From NCBI RefSeq assembly GCF_900116045.1, contig NZ_LT630450.1, positions 779,501 to 843,500 of the forward strand: 64,000 nt of DNA. Direction: 5' to 3'. The stretch's first letter is position 1; each line of letters starts with the position of its first letter. This document shows, piece after piece, positions 33,429 to 46,100 of this stretch. Source of the stretch: Desulfovibrio piger. GTDB lineage: Bacteria > Desulfobacterota > Desulfovibrionia > Desulfovibrionales > Desulfovibrionaceae. Below the pieces are notes generated by a model, which saw only the letters and a list, made by a program, of their open reading frames with translations, ran no database searches and was not told the origin of the DNA. Both the position numbers and the translations under genes were made by a program.

Positions 33429-33577
33429 GATTTCTCCTATGATGCGGAGAGGCTACCACGCGGCAGGGGGCGGGGCAACAGGGACGGTGAAAGAAGAGGT
33501 AAAAAGAAGGCGGCCCCGAAGAGCCGCCCCTTGTCGGCCAAAGAGCTGCCAGCACAGGTAGGCAGCGAAGGTGAAAC

Positions 33578-33838
33578 TCAGTAGTGGTAGCGACACTGGA
33601 GGACGATCAGGGCCATCCCCTGCGCATCGAGGCGATACACAAGGCGGTCTTCCTGATTGATGCGGCGGGACCAGCATCCCGCAAGGTCAAAGCGGAGCGG
33701 CTCCGGCTTGCCAAGGCCTTCAAACGGATTGCGGAGCGCATCACGCAGCAACTCATTGATGCGCTTCACCGTCCGTTTGTCGGTCGCCTGCCAGTACAGA
33801 TAATCTTCCCACGCTTGGGACGTCCAGGTCAGCAGCAT
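33578..33838 (-). CDS. yoeB: YoeB-family toxin (ribosome-dependent mRNA interferase)
   Basis: An 86-residue RelE-superfamily toxin. W-x-DYLYWQ at the start, KRINELLRDALRNPFEG, GCWSRRINQEDRLVYR and the terminal CRYHY are the YoeB signature; the catalytic Glu, Arg and terminal His-Tyr are present. It starts 2 nt after the antitoxin stop, the usual yefM-yoeB order. Stabilises the prophage or aborts infection. Confidence 0.95.
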   Translation of the reverse strand: MLLTWTSQAWEDYLYWQATDKRTVKRINELLRDALRNPFEGLGKPEPLRFDLAGCWSRRINQEDRLVYRLDAQGMALIVLQCRYHY

Positions 33839-33840
33839 GG

Positions 33841-34095
33841 CTAATCCTCAAGGTCATGCTGTACCGTCTTTCCCGCGTCAGCGGCGTGCAATGCTTCCCG
33901 TAACCGGGCGGCATTGGCCGGGGAACGCAGTAGATAGGCTGTCTCCATGATGGCGTTGTAGTCCTCCAGGGACATCATGACGACGGAGGGGGACTTCTGG
34001 CGCGTGATGATGACGGGTTCGTGGTGGTCACAAACCCGGTTCATGGTTTCCGCAAGGTTCTGCCGTGCCTCGGTGTAGGTGATGGCCTGCGACAT
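33841..34095 (-). CDS. yefM: YefM-family antitoxin
   Basis: An 84-residue antitoxin from ATG 34095 with AAGGAG 7 nt upstream; an upstream in-frame start at 34128 would overlap the operator and is rejected. TYTEARQNLAETMNRVCDHH and SLEDYNAIMETAYLLRSPAN are typical Phd/YefM sequence; the C-terminal acidic part wraps the toxin. First gene of the pair. Confidence 0.95.
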   Translation of the reverse strand: MSQAITYTEARQNLAETMNRVCDHHEPVIITRQKSPSVVMMSLEDYNAIMETAYLLRSPANAARLREALHAADAGKTVQHDLED

Positions 34096-34109
34096 ATGCG
34101 TCTCCTTTT

Positions 34110-34147
34110 TGTACAGAAACGAGTACATATTTTGTTTATTTTGTCAA
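34110..34147 (-). promoter_or_regulatory. yefM-yoeB promoter/operator
   Basis: TGTACA (34110-34115) and GTACA (34123-34127) form an interrupted palindrome matching the TGTACA boxes bound by YefM in enterobacteria. A minus-strand -35 TTGACA is at 34142-34147; the -10 is not clear. Lies between the antitoxin ATG and the divergent giant gene. Confidence 0.65.
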
Positions 34148-34189
34148 CTCCTCTCCTCCGGCCGTTGTCCATACCCATGGAGAACATAG

Positions 34190-37100
34190 ATGGCCAGAGA
34201 ATCCCATCGCCCGACCAAGACCAATTATCAGGACTACCTGTTCGACTTTTCCAACGTCGATTTTTCGCAGTATGCGGGACAGGGCAGTGCCCAAGGTCCC
34301 GATGTTGCGGCACAGCAGACTGACGAGCCCGGCTTTCTGGCACGTCTGGGAAACACGGCCCTTGCCATCGGCGAGGGGCTGACCATGCTGCCCGGCGGTA
34401 TCGTGGGCACGGTGCGCGATACCTGGCACGGCGGCGATATCGATGTGACGGACACCGAGGCCATGCGGGACCGTGAGGAGCGCGCCCGCCAGCAGGCTGC
34501 CTATGTGCAGAAATATCAGGGGAAAGCCTTTGATGGTGTGGCTGATGCCATGATCTCCATGCCCTACAGCCTGGCAACCATGGGAGCCAGCCTGGGTGCC
34601 GGTATCCCGACGACTATGGCTGCGGGACCGGTGGTGGGCGGTGCTACAGGCATGGCAGCGTCCGGGGCTGTCGCCTACCGGGCCAGCAAGCAGAACTTCA
34701 TGGAAAATATGCTGGCCGAGACCACCAAGATGTTGGGACGCACGCCGACCCAGGACGAATGGGACAGGATAGCCCAGGAGTTTGACAGCGAGGCGACGCA
34801 GTACGGTCTGTGGGAAGCCGGGCCGGAAGCCCTGAGCAATCTTTTCATGGCCAAGCTGCTGGGCCCTCTTGGGAAGCGGGTTTTCTCGGGTGGCATAGGT
34901 AACGCCGCAAAACGTGTGGCCGGCCTGTATGGCGAGGAGATGGCGACTGAAACTGCCACCCAGATGGGACAGGGATCCATCGAGGCCGATCTGGGCCTGC
35001 GCGATGAGGCTCCGGGCGTCTTGCAGGCGCTGGGGGAGGTGGCGCCAGCCACGTTCTGGCAGACGACGCTCATGGCTGGCGGAAAGAAGGGGCTGGACCT
35101 GCTCTCCCGCCGTTATGACCGTGGCCAACAGGTCGAAGAGGCTCCGGCTCCTGACCAACAGGAAGGAAGCCAAAACAGGCCGGAGGCTCCGGCTGCCGGA
35201 CCAAACAACACTGCCCCTGCCAGTGACTTTGGCTCCCTCAGTGGACCGGAATGGAACGCCCCGGAAGCTCGCATCGACGAAGCCATGTGGAACCGGGAGG
35301 CATCTGCCAGGGGCTGGAACCACCTGCGCACGGATGCCCCCAAGCCAGATCCTGCCTTCATCCCCGGCGATCCGTTCACGGATCCTGCTGCGGCCCAAGA
35401 TACCGAAGACTTTGTGCGGCGTTTTGAGGAGGCGGAGCAGGCGGTAGAAGAAGATACGACCGGTATGGCACAATCTCTTGACCAAGGAAAAACCGTCGAC
35501 CTGCTCGCTACGCCCCCGCAGCAGGAAGATAGCCCGGCACCCGGGCGGCCGAGCGCCCCTGTAAAATCCGCTCCGGCCGTGCATGCTCCTGCTCCCGGGC
35601 CTGATATTCCACGCCAAACTTCACCGCTTTTGTCCCCCCGGAGCGATAACGGCATCCATGCCCAGCCGAACCAGCAGGGCATGGCCGCGCCGGCATTCCC
35701 GGTGGGACCTTCTCCCCTGCCCGCTGGTGGCGTACTCTCCCAAATGGGACAGGCAGGACCTCAACGGCAGCCTCCTGTCACGGCTGTGCCTACACAAGCC
35801 CAAGTGCTGAATATCCAGGCCACGCCGCGGGCCGATACCACGGCCCCTGCCGAGGCGCTGGGCATGCCTGCTCCCGATGCCATACCGCGGGAGGCACAGC
35901 CTGCGCCGCAAGTTGGCGATATGGCGGCGCCTTCGGCCATGCCGGCACAGCAGCCTGTGGCACGCCCTGTCGTCCCCATGCCTGAAATGACGCCGATGGA
36001 TGCGCCACGTCAGGAAGCCCCTGACGCCTCTCCCCGCAGAGAGGAGAAGCCCGCTTCCGTACAGGCGGCTCCCGAAGTGACGGCTCCTCTCATGTACAGG
36101 GGGGCTCCCATCTCGCGTATGCCCATCGGGGACGACAGGCGGGAGAATCAGGCTGACAGCATCCTTCAGGCTGCCGAACAGAAGGCAAAGGCTGCTGGCG
36201 ACGCGCGGATGCAGGCGGCCGTGGCAGAGATCCAGCAGGAGCGAAAGTATGTTGGCGTGACGCATGACGCGCTCTGGGAGCGCATCAATAGCGATATTCT
36301 CCCCTATGCCGCGGAAGATGCCCACGACGCGACGCAGCAGCCGTCTCCACAGGATGATTTCCTGCGGGACCATCTCGTAGTGGCGACCATTACCGGCCCC
36401 GCAGGCTCACCGATGCCGCCACAATCCAAAGGGACACCGGCGAAAAGGCAGAAATCCGGTACATCATCAGTAGCCGAGCAGCGGAAAGCCATTCTGCAAA
36501 GCCTGCCGGAAGACCTCCGCAAGGCTCACAAAGGGGCTCCGCTCAGCAAGCTGAAAGAACTGGCGGCGCAGCATGGACGTAACGAGGAATCTTCCCCAGA
36601 AGATCAGCTTGCGGCAAACGGCACATCATACGGCACGGTGGACAAGCCTGATACCATCGCTCTTGCCCATCATTTTTCTGCGGCTTTCCTGACAGGCAGG
36701 AAATTCGGCACCATCGTCGAAGCCCGCAGGGAGGCAGCTTCGCTGCTGGGCGGCGCCATACGCCCGGCCACGGAAACGGCCAAGGCCGTGGATGAAGCTA
36801 TCGAGCTGGGAGTGACACTTGCCGCGCGCAAGACTGTGGCGGAAATGCGGGAACGGCGGGAGAACGATACGGCCATTTATCGGGCACTGGTGGACCTGTA
36901 CCAGCGTCAGCCCCGATTGAGCGTGCGCACCAGCACCAGTGTGGCCCAGCAGGCCTACAGCACACCGGCCCCCATCGCCTTCCTGGCTTCGCGTCTGGCG
37001 GGTATCGATACGGGCACCAAGGTATTCGAGCCCACAGCCGGTAACGGTATGCTGCTGATGGAGGCAGCCCCCAAGAATACCACGGCCAACGAATTGAACG

Positions 37101-40100
37101 CTGACCGGGCAGAGCGCCTGCGCTCCCAGGGCTTCACCGTCTCCGAACGGGATGCTGTGGACTACGCGCCTTCCGGCATGGACGTGGTCATCGCCAACCC
37201 TCCTTTTGGTCGCGTGAAGGATGCAGGCAGGCAGACCAAAGAATTTTCCGCCAACGGTCTCACGACGAAAGAACTTGATCATGCCATCGTCGCTCGTGCT
37301 CTGAGCTCGCTGAAACAAGATGGCCGTGCCGTACTGATCATCGGCGGGAAGAAAGGTGACGACGACAGCCGGAGCAAAAAGTACCGTGCCGCCGATCAGG
37401 TACACTTTTGGGGTTGGCTGTTCGAGCATTACCGGGTGTTGGATCATTTCAGCGTCGATGGTAAACTGTATGAGCGTCAGGGGGCAGGATACCCCATAGA
37501 CATCGTTGTTCTTGAGAACAGCGGTCCCTCTCGTGGCCGCGTGTTCCCGGGCGCCGCCCTGCCGCGTCATTACACGTCTTTTGGTGACCTTGAGGAGGTA
37601 CTGCATGGGCAAGTGGTGGACGCCGCCGAGCGAACGCCCGGCGCTGACGGTCCAGATACCGGACGAGTGGGAGACGGACCAGATAGCCAGTCAGGACGAA
37701 TTGATCGAGCTGCTGACGCTGAAATTGCAGACGCTGATAGAGGACGCGTACGATCCGGAAGAGACGCTGGGACAGATGGTGCGCGATCTGGAAAACGCCT
37801 CGATCCTCGGGTACGGGATGACCGATCTGCGGAAACTGGCGGAGGGCGAATACTGGGAAGTGAACGGCCTGCTGGCGAATCCGGAAATGACGTATCTGCT
37901 GATACAGAAGGCGGGCGTGCCGGAGGGACAGGACAGTCTGACCTGGCCGCAGACGGCCACCGAAGAGACACCGGAGAACGGCGCGGACGAGATGACGCTG
38001 GAAGAGTGGGCGAACTCGGTGACAGCGGGGATGTACGTCCCGAGCTGGGAGTAAGCTCCCCTGCCCGGCAGCAAAAGACCGGTCACAAGCCAGCGGCTGC
38101 CCAGAAGCCAAAAGCCACAGAATTTCAGGTAGCCTATGAACCGGCCAGCTCCATGCAGAGCATGGGGACGCTCGTGCCCAAAAACATGGCTACCGCTGCC
38201 AGACAAGCCCTGGCAGACCTTGAAAAACGTCACGGCGGCATTGACCAGTATGTGGCGGATCAGCTCGGCTATCCTGCCGCAGAGCTCGGCAACTATTTTG
38301 CCGCCGAGCAGGTGGACGCCTTGGGCATGGCCATCAGCAATATTGCCGATGGTTCCGGCTTCATTATTGGCGACCAGACCGGCATCGGAAAGGGCCGAGT
38401 CAATGCCGGCATCATCCGCTGGGCAAAGCGTCAGGGCTACATCCCGGTCTTTGTGACCATGAAGCCTGACCTTTATGCCGATATGGTCCGCGACCTGGCG
38501 GATATCGGCATGGAGGGATTCAACCCCTTGCCCACAAACGCGGGCCTTTCTGGTAGCGATGCCATCCTTCTCCCTGACGGACGGGAGCTGAAAACAAAGT
38601 CTGCGCAAGCGCATGAAAAGATCCTGCGCGACGTGATGCAAAACGGCATGGGAGCGTATGATGCCGTTTTCACCACGTACGACCAGCTCAACCCCGTCAA
38701 GGGGCAGGATACCTTCCGGCGTCAGTTCATGATGGACATCGCGCCCAATGCCGTCTTCATCCTGGATGAATCCCACAATGCCGGCGGACAGGCCTCCACC
38801 CGCAAAAAAGCCAATGCCGCAGACGACCGTGCGCAGTTCGTGCGCAAAATGCTGCAATCCTCGCGGCAGGGAACATTCTATTCCAGCGCCACCTATGCCA
38901 AGCGCCCTGACGTCATGTCCCTGTATTTCAAGACGGACATGCAGTACGCCGCCGATGATATGGGCAAGCTGGCCGAGGCCATCGAACGTGGCGGCATCCC
39001 CATGCAGCAGGCAGTGGCCGCGGAGCTGACCGAGACAGGACAGTATCTGCGCCGGGAGCGCTCCTTTGAAGGGGCGGAGGTGCAGACCTCCACGGTTTCC
39101 ATCAACAAAGACCGTGCTGAAAAGACCGCCGACATCATGCGGGCCATCATGGCCTTTGACGATGCCAAAGAAGCGGCTGTGGAAGCGGCTGACAAGGCGG
39201 CGGCAAAGACGGGCGGTTCTGTTGGTGACAACAAAAGCACCGGCAAGGGAGGTGCTTCCAGCACCAATTTCACGGCTGTCATGCACAACGTCATTGCCCA
39301 GAGCCTGCTGGCCCAGAAAGTGGATGCTGTGGTCGAAGCCGCGGCAAATGACGTGGCCAGAGGGGAGAAAGTCGTCATCGCCCTGTCCAATACCATGGGC
39401 AGCATGATCAAGGAGTTTGCGGAACAGAACGGCATTGCCGTCGGTTCCCCCATCAACTTCACCTTCAATGACATGTTTGTCCGCTATCTGGAAAAATCGC
39501 GGATGATCGCGATCAAAAAAGCCGGACAGAAAAAAGCCGATACGAAGCGCCGCCTTACGGACGAAGAGCTGGGGCCCGACGGCGTGCAGGCCTACAACAA
39601 TGCCCTGGCCGTTATTCGCAACTCCGATTTTGGCGGTCTTCAGGTCTCGGTCATCGACAGGATGCTGGCCGAATTTGAAGCCAGAGGTATCAAGGCGGAC
39701 GAGATCACCGGGCGTACCGAGCGTATCGACTACACCACAGACGTCCCGACCTACGCCAAGCGTGCCACTGGTCCTTCTGACCGCATCCGTGTCGTGGACG
39801 AATTCAATTCCGGCAAACTGGATGTGGTCATCCTCAACCAGGCGGGCAGCACGGGCATCAGCCTGCATTCATCAGAGCGGTTCAAGGATCAGCGTCGGCG
39901 CAACATGATCATCGCGCAGGCGGAATCCAACATCGACGTGTTCATGCAGACGCTGGGCCGAGTTTTCCGCACCGGTCAGGTCGTGCCGCCAACCTATCAG
40001 CTCATCATGTCCGATTTGCCAGCGGAAAAACGTCCTGCCGCTGTCCTGGCGAAGAAAATGAGCAGCCTGAATGCCAACACAACGGCATCCAAGGAATCCG

Positions 40101-43100
40101 ACACGTCATTCAAAAATATCCCTGACTTCCTCAACAAGTACGGGGATCGTGTCGCCAAGCAAGTCATGGACGAGAATCCCGAGCTTTCCAAAAAACTTGG
40201 GTCTCCGGTCAAGGAAGACGGCGAGGACGCCATGCGCAAAGTGACGGGACGCATCCCGTTGCTGCCGGTCAAGGAGCAAGAACAACTCTATGCTCTGCTG
40301 GAATCCGAGTACAACGACCTCATTGCCCAGCTTGAAGCCATGGGCGGCACTGGCCTTGAGGCCAAGAGCCTGCCGCTGGATGCCCGCCTGCTGGATGAGG
40401 TGGAGATAGTGCCGGCCAAGGATGTGGGCAAGGATACCCCCTTTGCCGGGGCGGCCAGGATCGGGACGTATGACGTGAAGAAACTGGGCAAGCCCTGGCC
40501 GTCCGCGAAAGTAAAGGAGATGGTGCAGGCTGCGGATGTTCCAGATACGGAAAAGCTGTTTCAGGAGGCCCAGGTCTGGCATAACGGCAAGGTCAGGGAC
40601 ATGAGCGACGAGGCCGCAGCAAACCAGCAGAACCGGCTGAACCTTGCCCGGGATGTCATTGCTGATGCGGCCAGGATGCGCCCAGGGACACCGGTGCTGA
40701 TCTCTGGGGAAAACCTGCTGATGGAAGGGGTCATGCTCAGGCTGTACCACAAGGGCAGCGCGGAGAATCCCCTGGCGCTCAGCACCTGGAAGATGGACAT
40801 TGCCCTGCCGGATGCCTCCCGAAAGATCACCATCCCGCTGTCACAGACCGTGAGGAAGGAAGATGCCCTTACGGTCACTCCATCGCATCGCGATCCTGAC
40901 GTGCTGTACGGGATGTTCGATTCTGCCCAGAGAGAAAGCAGGGAAAAGGCCCATATCATCACCGGCAACATCCTGGCCGCCTTCCAGAAAGTCAATGGAA
41001 AGGGCAATGTCATCACCTTTCAGGATCATGAGGGGAATACGATCCCGGGCATCATGCTGCCCAAGGACACCGATCCCCAGAAACTTCTTGACGGGATGGA
41101 TGTTTCCCTGTCGCCCGATGCGGCCATACGCTTTTTGCGGGGTCTGCCCGGCAAGGCTGCTGTCAAAACGGCGGACAAGCTCCTTGTACTGTCCCATGAC
41201 GGGAGTGATTTCACTGTTTCCGTCCCTTCGTCCAAGGCCAAGGGGGCGCAGTATTTCCTGAACAGGGACGTGCTTGAGGCTGCGGGGCAAGACTTCATCC
41301 GCTCCGGGCAGAGCATGGTGCTGCGGCATCTTTCCGAAGGTCAGGCCGCCGGCATCCTGCAGGCGCTGTCAGGCCAGGGCTACGGATTCGTAGCCGACAA
41401 CAACCGGGATGAAGCCCGCAAAATCATGGCTGATACGGACAGTCAGGCCCTGGCGTCACTGGCCTCACGCCCTGCGCGCAGGCCGGACAGTCTGCCTTCA
41501 CGCTTTGCCGACATGCCCACGATCGAGGCCGACAGCACGCAGTGGTTCGGGCCGGGAAAGGCTATTGATGCGGACAGCCGGAATATGCGCAAGGCAGTAT
41601 ATGACTGGGCGCGTACCGCCTTTCCCCAGGGGACGACGGTGGACAATGCGGATACCGGATGGAGGGTGCAGGTGACACCATCTGGTATTAAGGCCAGTCT
41701 TCACCACGGATATGATGAGCTGCTGGCCCGATCCGTGCCCTTCATCCCGCAGATCATTGAGGGCGGTATCCATGTCGACAGCATCAGGAAGACGCCTCAA
41801 CTTCTGTCCCATATTTTTGCCGGCAAGATCAGGCTGGACGAACAGGATTATGTGGTGGGCTTCGTGCTGCGTGAAGATGTCAACGGCAACCGTTTTTACG
41901 ATCACGAGCTGACAAAAATAATAAGCCCCGACTGGCTAAAGCCGGGCCATCCTTCAAGTGAAGGTCCTTCGAGTGAAGGGTCGTCTGGACACCGGACCAA
42001 TCGGGGTGATGTGATGAACATACTTCGGGAACGTCTGGGCGTCAATGATGGGACGGGGCAGGTATTGTTCCGGACCGCCGGCCAGTTCCTGCCGCCCAAA
42101 TTCAAGGGGAGACGCGCCCCGAGCATGGAGGCTGTGCGTCGCCTGGCTGACAAAATGAATGGCATGGCCGCCAATGCCGCCCGCGTGGAGATCGTGGAAA
42201 ATGCCGGGGCCCTGCCGCAGAACCTGCGCGATGCCTATGCTTCTCAGGCGGACAGCGTTGAAGGCCTGTACGATCCGACAACGGATACCGTGTGGCTGGT
42301 GGTCGAGAATCTGGAAAGCCTTGAACGGGCCGCAGAGGTCTGGCTGCACGAGAACGTGGTGCATCATGGCCTGCGCTCTGCACTGGCACCGGCGCAGCGT
42401 AGACTGCTGCTCAACCAGCTCTGGCAGATCATGGGCGGGATGGGAAACAGCAGCATCCGCGACATCGCCAGCCGGTATGGACGAGACCCGCGCAGCAACG
42501 AAGCTGCCAGGCTGCTCATCATGGAAGAAGCACTGGCCAATCTGGCGGAACGCCGTGCCCAGAGGATGCTGCGCAGCACGCAGGAACAAAGCCTGTGGCG
42601 CCGGGTCGTCGATGCCATTGTGCGTGCCTGGAACGGCATGGTCTACACGCTGACCGGTCGCAGGGGGCGCATGGGCCGTAGCCAGATGGAGCGGCTGCTG
42701 GACGCCCTGCAGGGGCATGTGATGGAGGGAAGGCCTGTTGCCATGCCTGACGCGGCCTTGGAGGAAGGGACGGACAGTGCCGGTGCCTTCGCTTCCCTGA
42801 GCGCTGACCAGCAGGAAGCCGCCCGTGCTGCCTGGATGCAGCTACAGAAGGATATGGAAGCCTGGGGAAGGCAGCTTGATGACATTGCTGATGGACGCGG
42901 AAACAAAATCAGCGGGCTCACGATTGGAGCCACACCAGATGTATTACAGCGTCTGGGGGCCAAACCTCTGCCGATGGAAATAACGAGGCACAATCTGACA
43001 AAGGTGTTGACGAAGCACGATATCCCACTTGATACGCTTCGAGACCTGCCGAAACATCTGGCGAATCCAATCATGGTATTCAAGTCGGCCACCATGTCCA

Positions 43101-46100
43101 ACGCGTATGTCATGTTGACGGAAATGGAGCGGAATGGGGAAAACCTTGTCGCAGCCATTCATTTTGACGTGGACAGAGGGCGTACTCGCGTTAACGATAT
43201 TGCCAGTATTCACGACCGCAGCACGAGGCGCGACACGGGGAAAACTGTTCCGGGCTGGGTGTGGGCCAAGAACCAGATCGCAGCAGGAAACCTGCGCTAC
43301 TATGACAAAACACGTAGCTCCCGCTGGTTCAGAGAACGAGCTGGACTGCAATTGTCCAGTGTGGTGAACCGCGAGAGCTATCGTGGGATTAAAATACTCA
43401 CGGAAAAGGACGTGGTCAAGCCGGCGGATCACGGAAGGGGCGGGGAAAATACTCCCCTGGCCTCCCTCGCCTCTCGCCCGTCCGGTCTTACCGAGAGCGT
43501 TGCTTCCGGCATCCGGGCACTGCGAAAGGTCATGGGCCGTGGTGTGAGCGCTGACGTGGAAGACATCCTGTCCAATGAAGAAATGGGCAAGCTGATCCCG
43601 CGCCATGACCTGAGCCTGGCCGAACGCCTGTTCAAGCTGCCGCACTGGGTGGCCAAGGACCATGCCGGATTCGCCAAGGTCTATGACAGACAGCTGCGGC
43701 GTGTGGAAGAGCGCTCCGCCGCTCTCAAGGCCACGCTGGAGCAGGTGCCTCTGCTCTTTGATGGTGATGCCAGCAAGCGTCTGGGCCAGAAGGAGCAGGA
43801 ACAGCTGGCTGCCATGATCTGGAAGTGGGACGGGAAGCAGATCGGGCCCTTGAACGCCATCGAGAAATTCAACGTCGTTGACCAGACTGTGAACGGACGC
43901 GACGTCCTGGAGCTGAACCCGGACTACCAGAAAAAGTTCAGGGCATGGCTGAAGGAACAGCCGGAGCCGGAGCGCGTGAAGCAGGCCTTTGGGCAGGTGC
44001 GCGAAGCTCTGGATGCCGCCTTCCTGCGTGCCTACAACAAAATGGCCGCCATGTCAGACCTTGCCGATACCGACCTGGAAATATACCGGACGGAGTTCGG
44101 GAACATCCACAACTACTTCCCGCATCAGCGTACAGGGAAATATTTCGTAGTGGCAAAGGTGGGCAAGGAAACGGTCTTCCGCAAGCATTTTGACGTACCT
44201 TTTGGCTCGTCGGTGCGCGAGGAATGGGCCAAGATCGTTGCCGAGCACAGGAAGGACTTTCCCGACGCCACATGGGAGGATCCGCGCGAAGCCCAAAAGC
44301 TGCCGGATGACATCCTGGGGGCTCCCATTGATCCGGAAGCCATGGAACAGATCATCTCCGCCGCGGCGTCCCGGCTGGGCGACAGCGAACAGGCCGAGCG
44401 CGTGCGCTCCACCCTGCTCTCTGGCGTGGCCGACGTCCTGAAAGCCCGCGGTTTCGGGGCCCATGGCATCCACCGGCAGAATATCCCCGGCTTCGAGACC
44501 CAGGACGTGAAGGGCGTCCTTTACAGCTACATGGCCGGTCTCAACGGCTGGCTGACCAAGATGGAAGCCGCTGCGGACTTTGCCCGGGCCCTGGGCAAGA
44601 TTGATGCCAGCGCCTCTCCCCGACTGTGGGAATATGCTGCGCAGTACACCAAGGATATGCTGCGCAACAGTGACCAGATCGACAGGATCACCGGCAACAT
44701 CAAGTCCGTGGCCTTTGCCTGGTATCTGGGCGGGAATATCAAGACCGCCGTGGTCAACCTGACCCAGAATGCCGTGGTGGGCGTGCCCCGCTTGCAGCAG
44801 TATGTCACCGGCGGCGGGGGCCACTGGCTGAAAAGCGCCATGGATACCATCGGCCTGACCTACTCTGGCAAGGGACTGCACGGTGCCAAGAAGCTGACTG
44901 CCGAAGAAACGGCCATGCTGCAAGAACTGTACGGCAACAGTGTCATCACGGATGCCTACATGGAAGAAATCCGCGGGCAGATCTCTGCTTCGCCGTCCCT
45001 GCGGATGTGGGAACGCTTCACGCGACTGCTGGGCTGGCCCATGAGCAAGGTGGAGATCTTCAACCGGGCCTCCCTTGCTCTGGCAGCCTACCGGGCGGCC
45101 CGTGTCGGGGCCTTCAAGACCAAGGCCTTAAAAGAATATGGGCTTGAGCCGGGCCAGAAGATGACCCACGAGCAGGCACGGGACTTTGCGGCCATGCTGG
45201 TGCGCGATACGCACTTTGAATACGGGCGCGGCAACCAGCCGGAGTTCCTGCGCAGCAATGTGGCCGGACGCATGCTCTCCCCCGTGTTCACGTTCCGCAG
45301 CTTCGGGGCCAACATCCTGAACCTGTGGTGGCGGGCCCTGCTCTATGAGGGCAAGGAGGGGCGCGCCTTCGTTGGCAAGAGCCTGGGGGCGACCGTGGCC
45401 CTTGGCGGGCTGACGGCCTTCCCCTTCTATGCGACGCTGGCGGCCTTGTGCGCCGCGGCTTCCGGGGATGACGAGGACTGGACCGCAAAGATCAGGAACG
45501 CCCTGCCGGCAAACAACCTGCTGCGGGACGTGGCCTGTTATGGACTGCCATCCCTGCTTGGGGTGAATATTGGCGGCTCCCTGCGCATGGAGACGCCCTT
45601 CACGGAGGGCATGAAGCGTGGCGAGACGTTCAAGGAGGCCATGACGGAAAGCCTGGGCGATCTGCTGGGCATCCCCTATGATCTGGCCGTGAACAAGCCG
45701 TCCAAATTCCTGGAAGCCAGGCGCTTCGGCGCTGACTACAGGGCGGTGGAAGCGCTTGTGCCGACCTTTGTGGCCAATATTATGCAAGCCTGGCGCCTGA
45801 CTACGGAGGGACAGACGACCATGCGCGGGCGGCCCATCAACAGCCCTGGCCAGCCCGGCGCCCGGAAGCTTTCCACCGGAGAAGCCTTTGGCAAGGCGCT
45901 GGGTTTTCAGCCCACCAGCAGTACCAAGAGTTATGAAGCCTATGCGGCTGAGAAAAGGCGCACGTCGATGCGTAGCGACAGGATAGACGACTTCACCAAC
46001 CAGGCCCTGGATGACCTTGAAAGCAAGGGACGCCCGTACATGATGCGCGAGCTGCATAAAAAATTGCAGGCGTGGAACAAGGAGATGGAAGCGGAAGGAA

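Noticed and set aside
37605..38054. Nested ORF interpreted as a frameshift or sequencing error in the giant gene
   Set aside because: Both frames are open across the whole stretch and the giant frame continues into intact helicase motifs, so no indel is needed; overprinting explains the data better.
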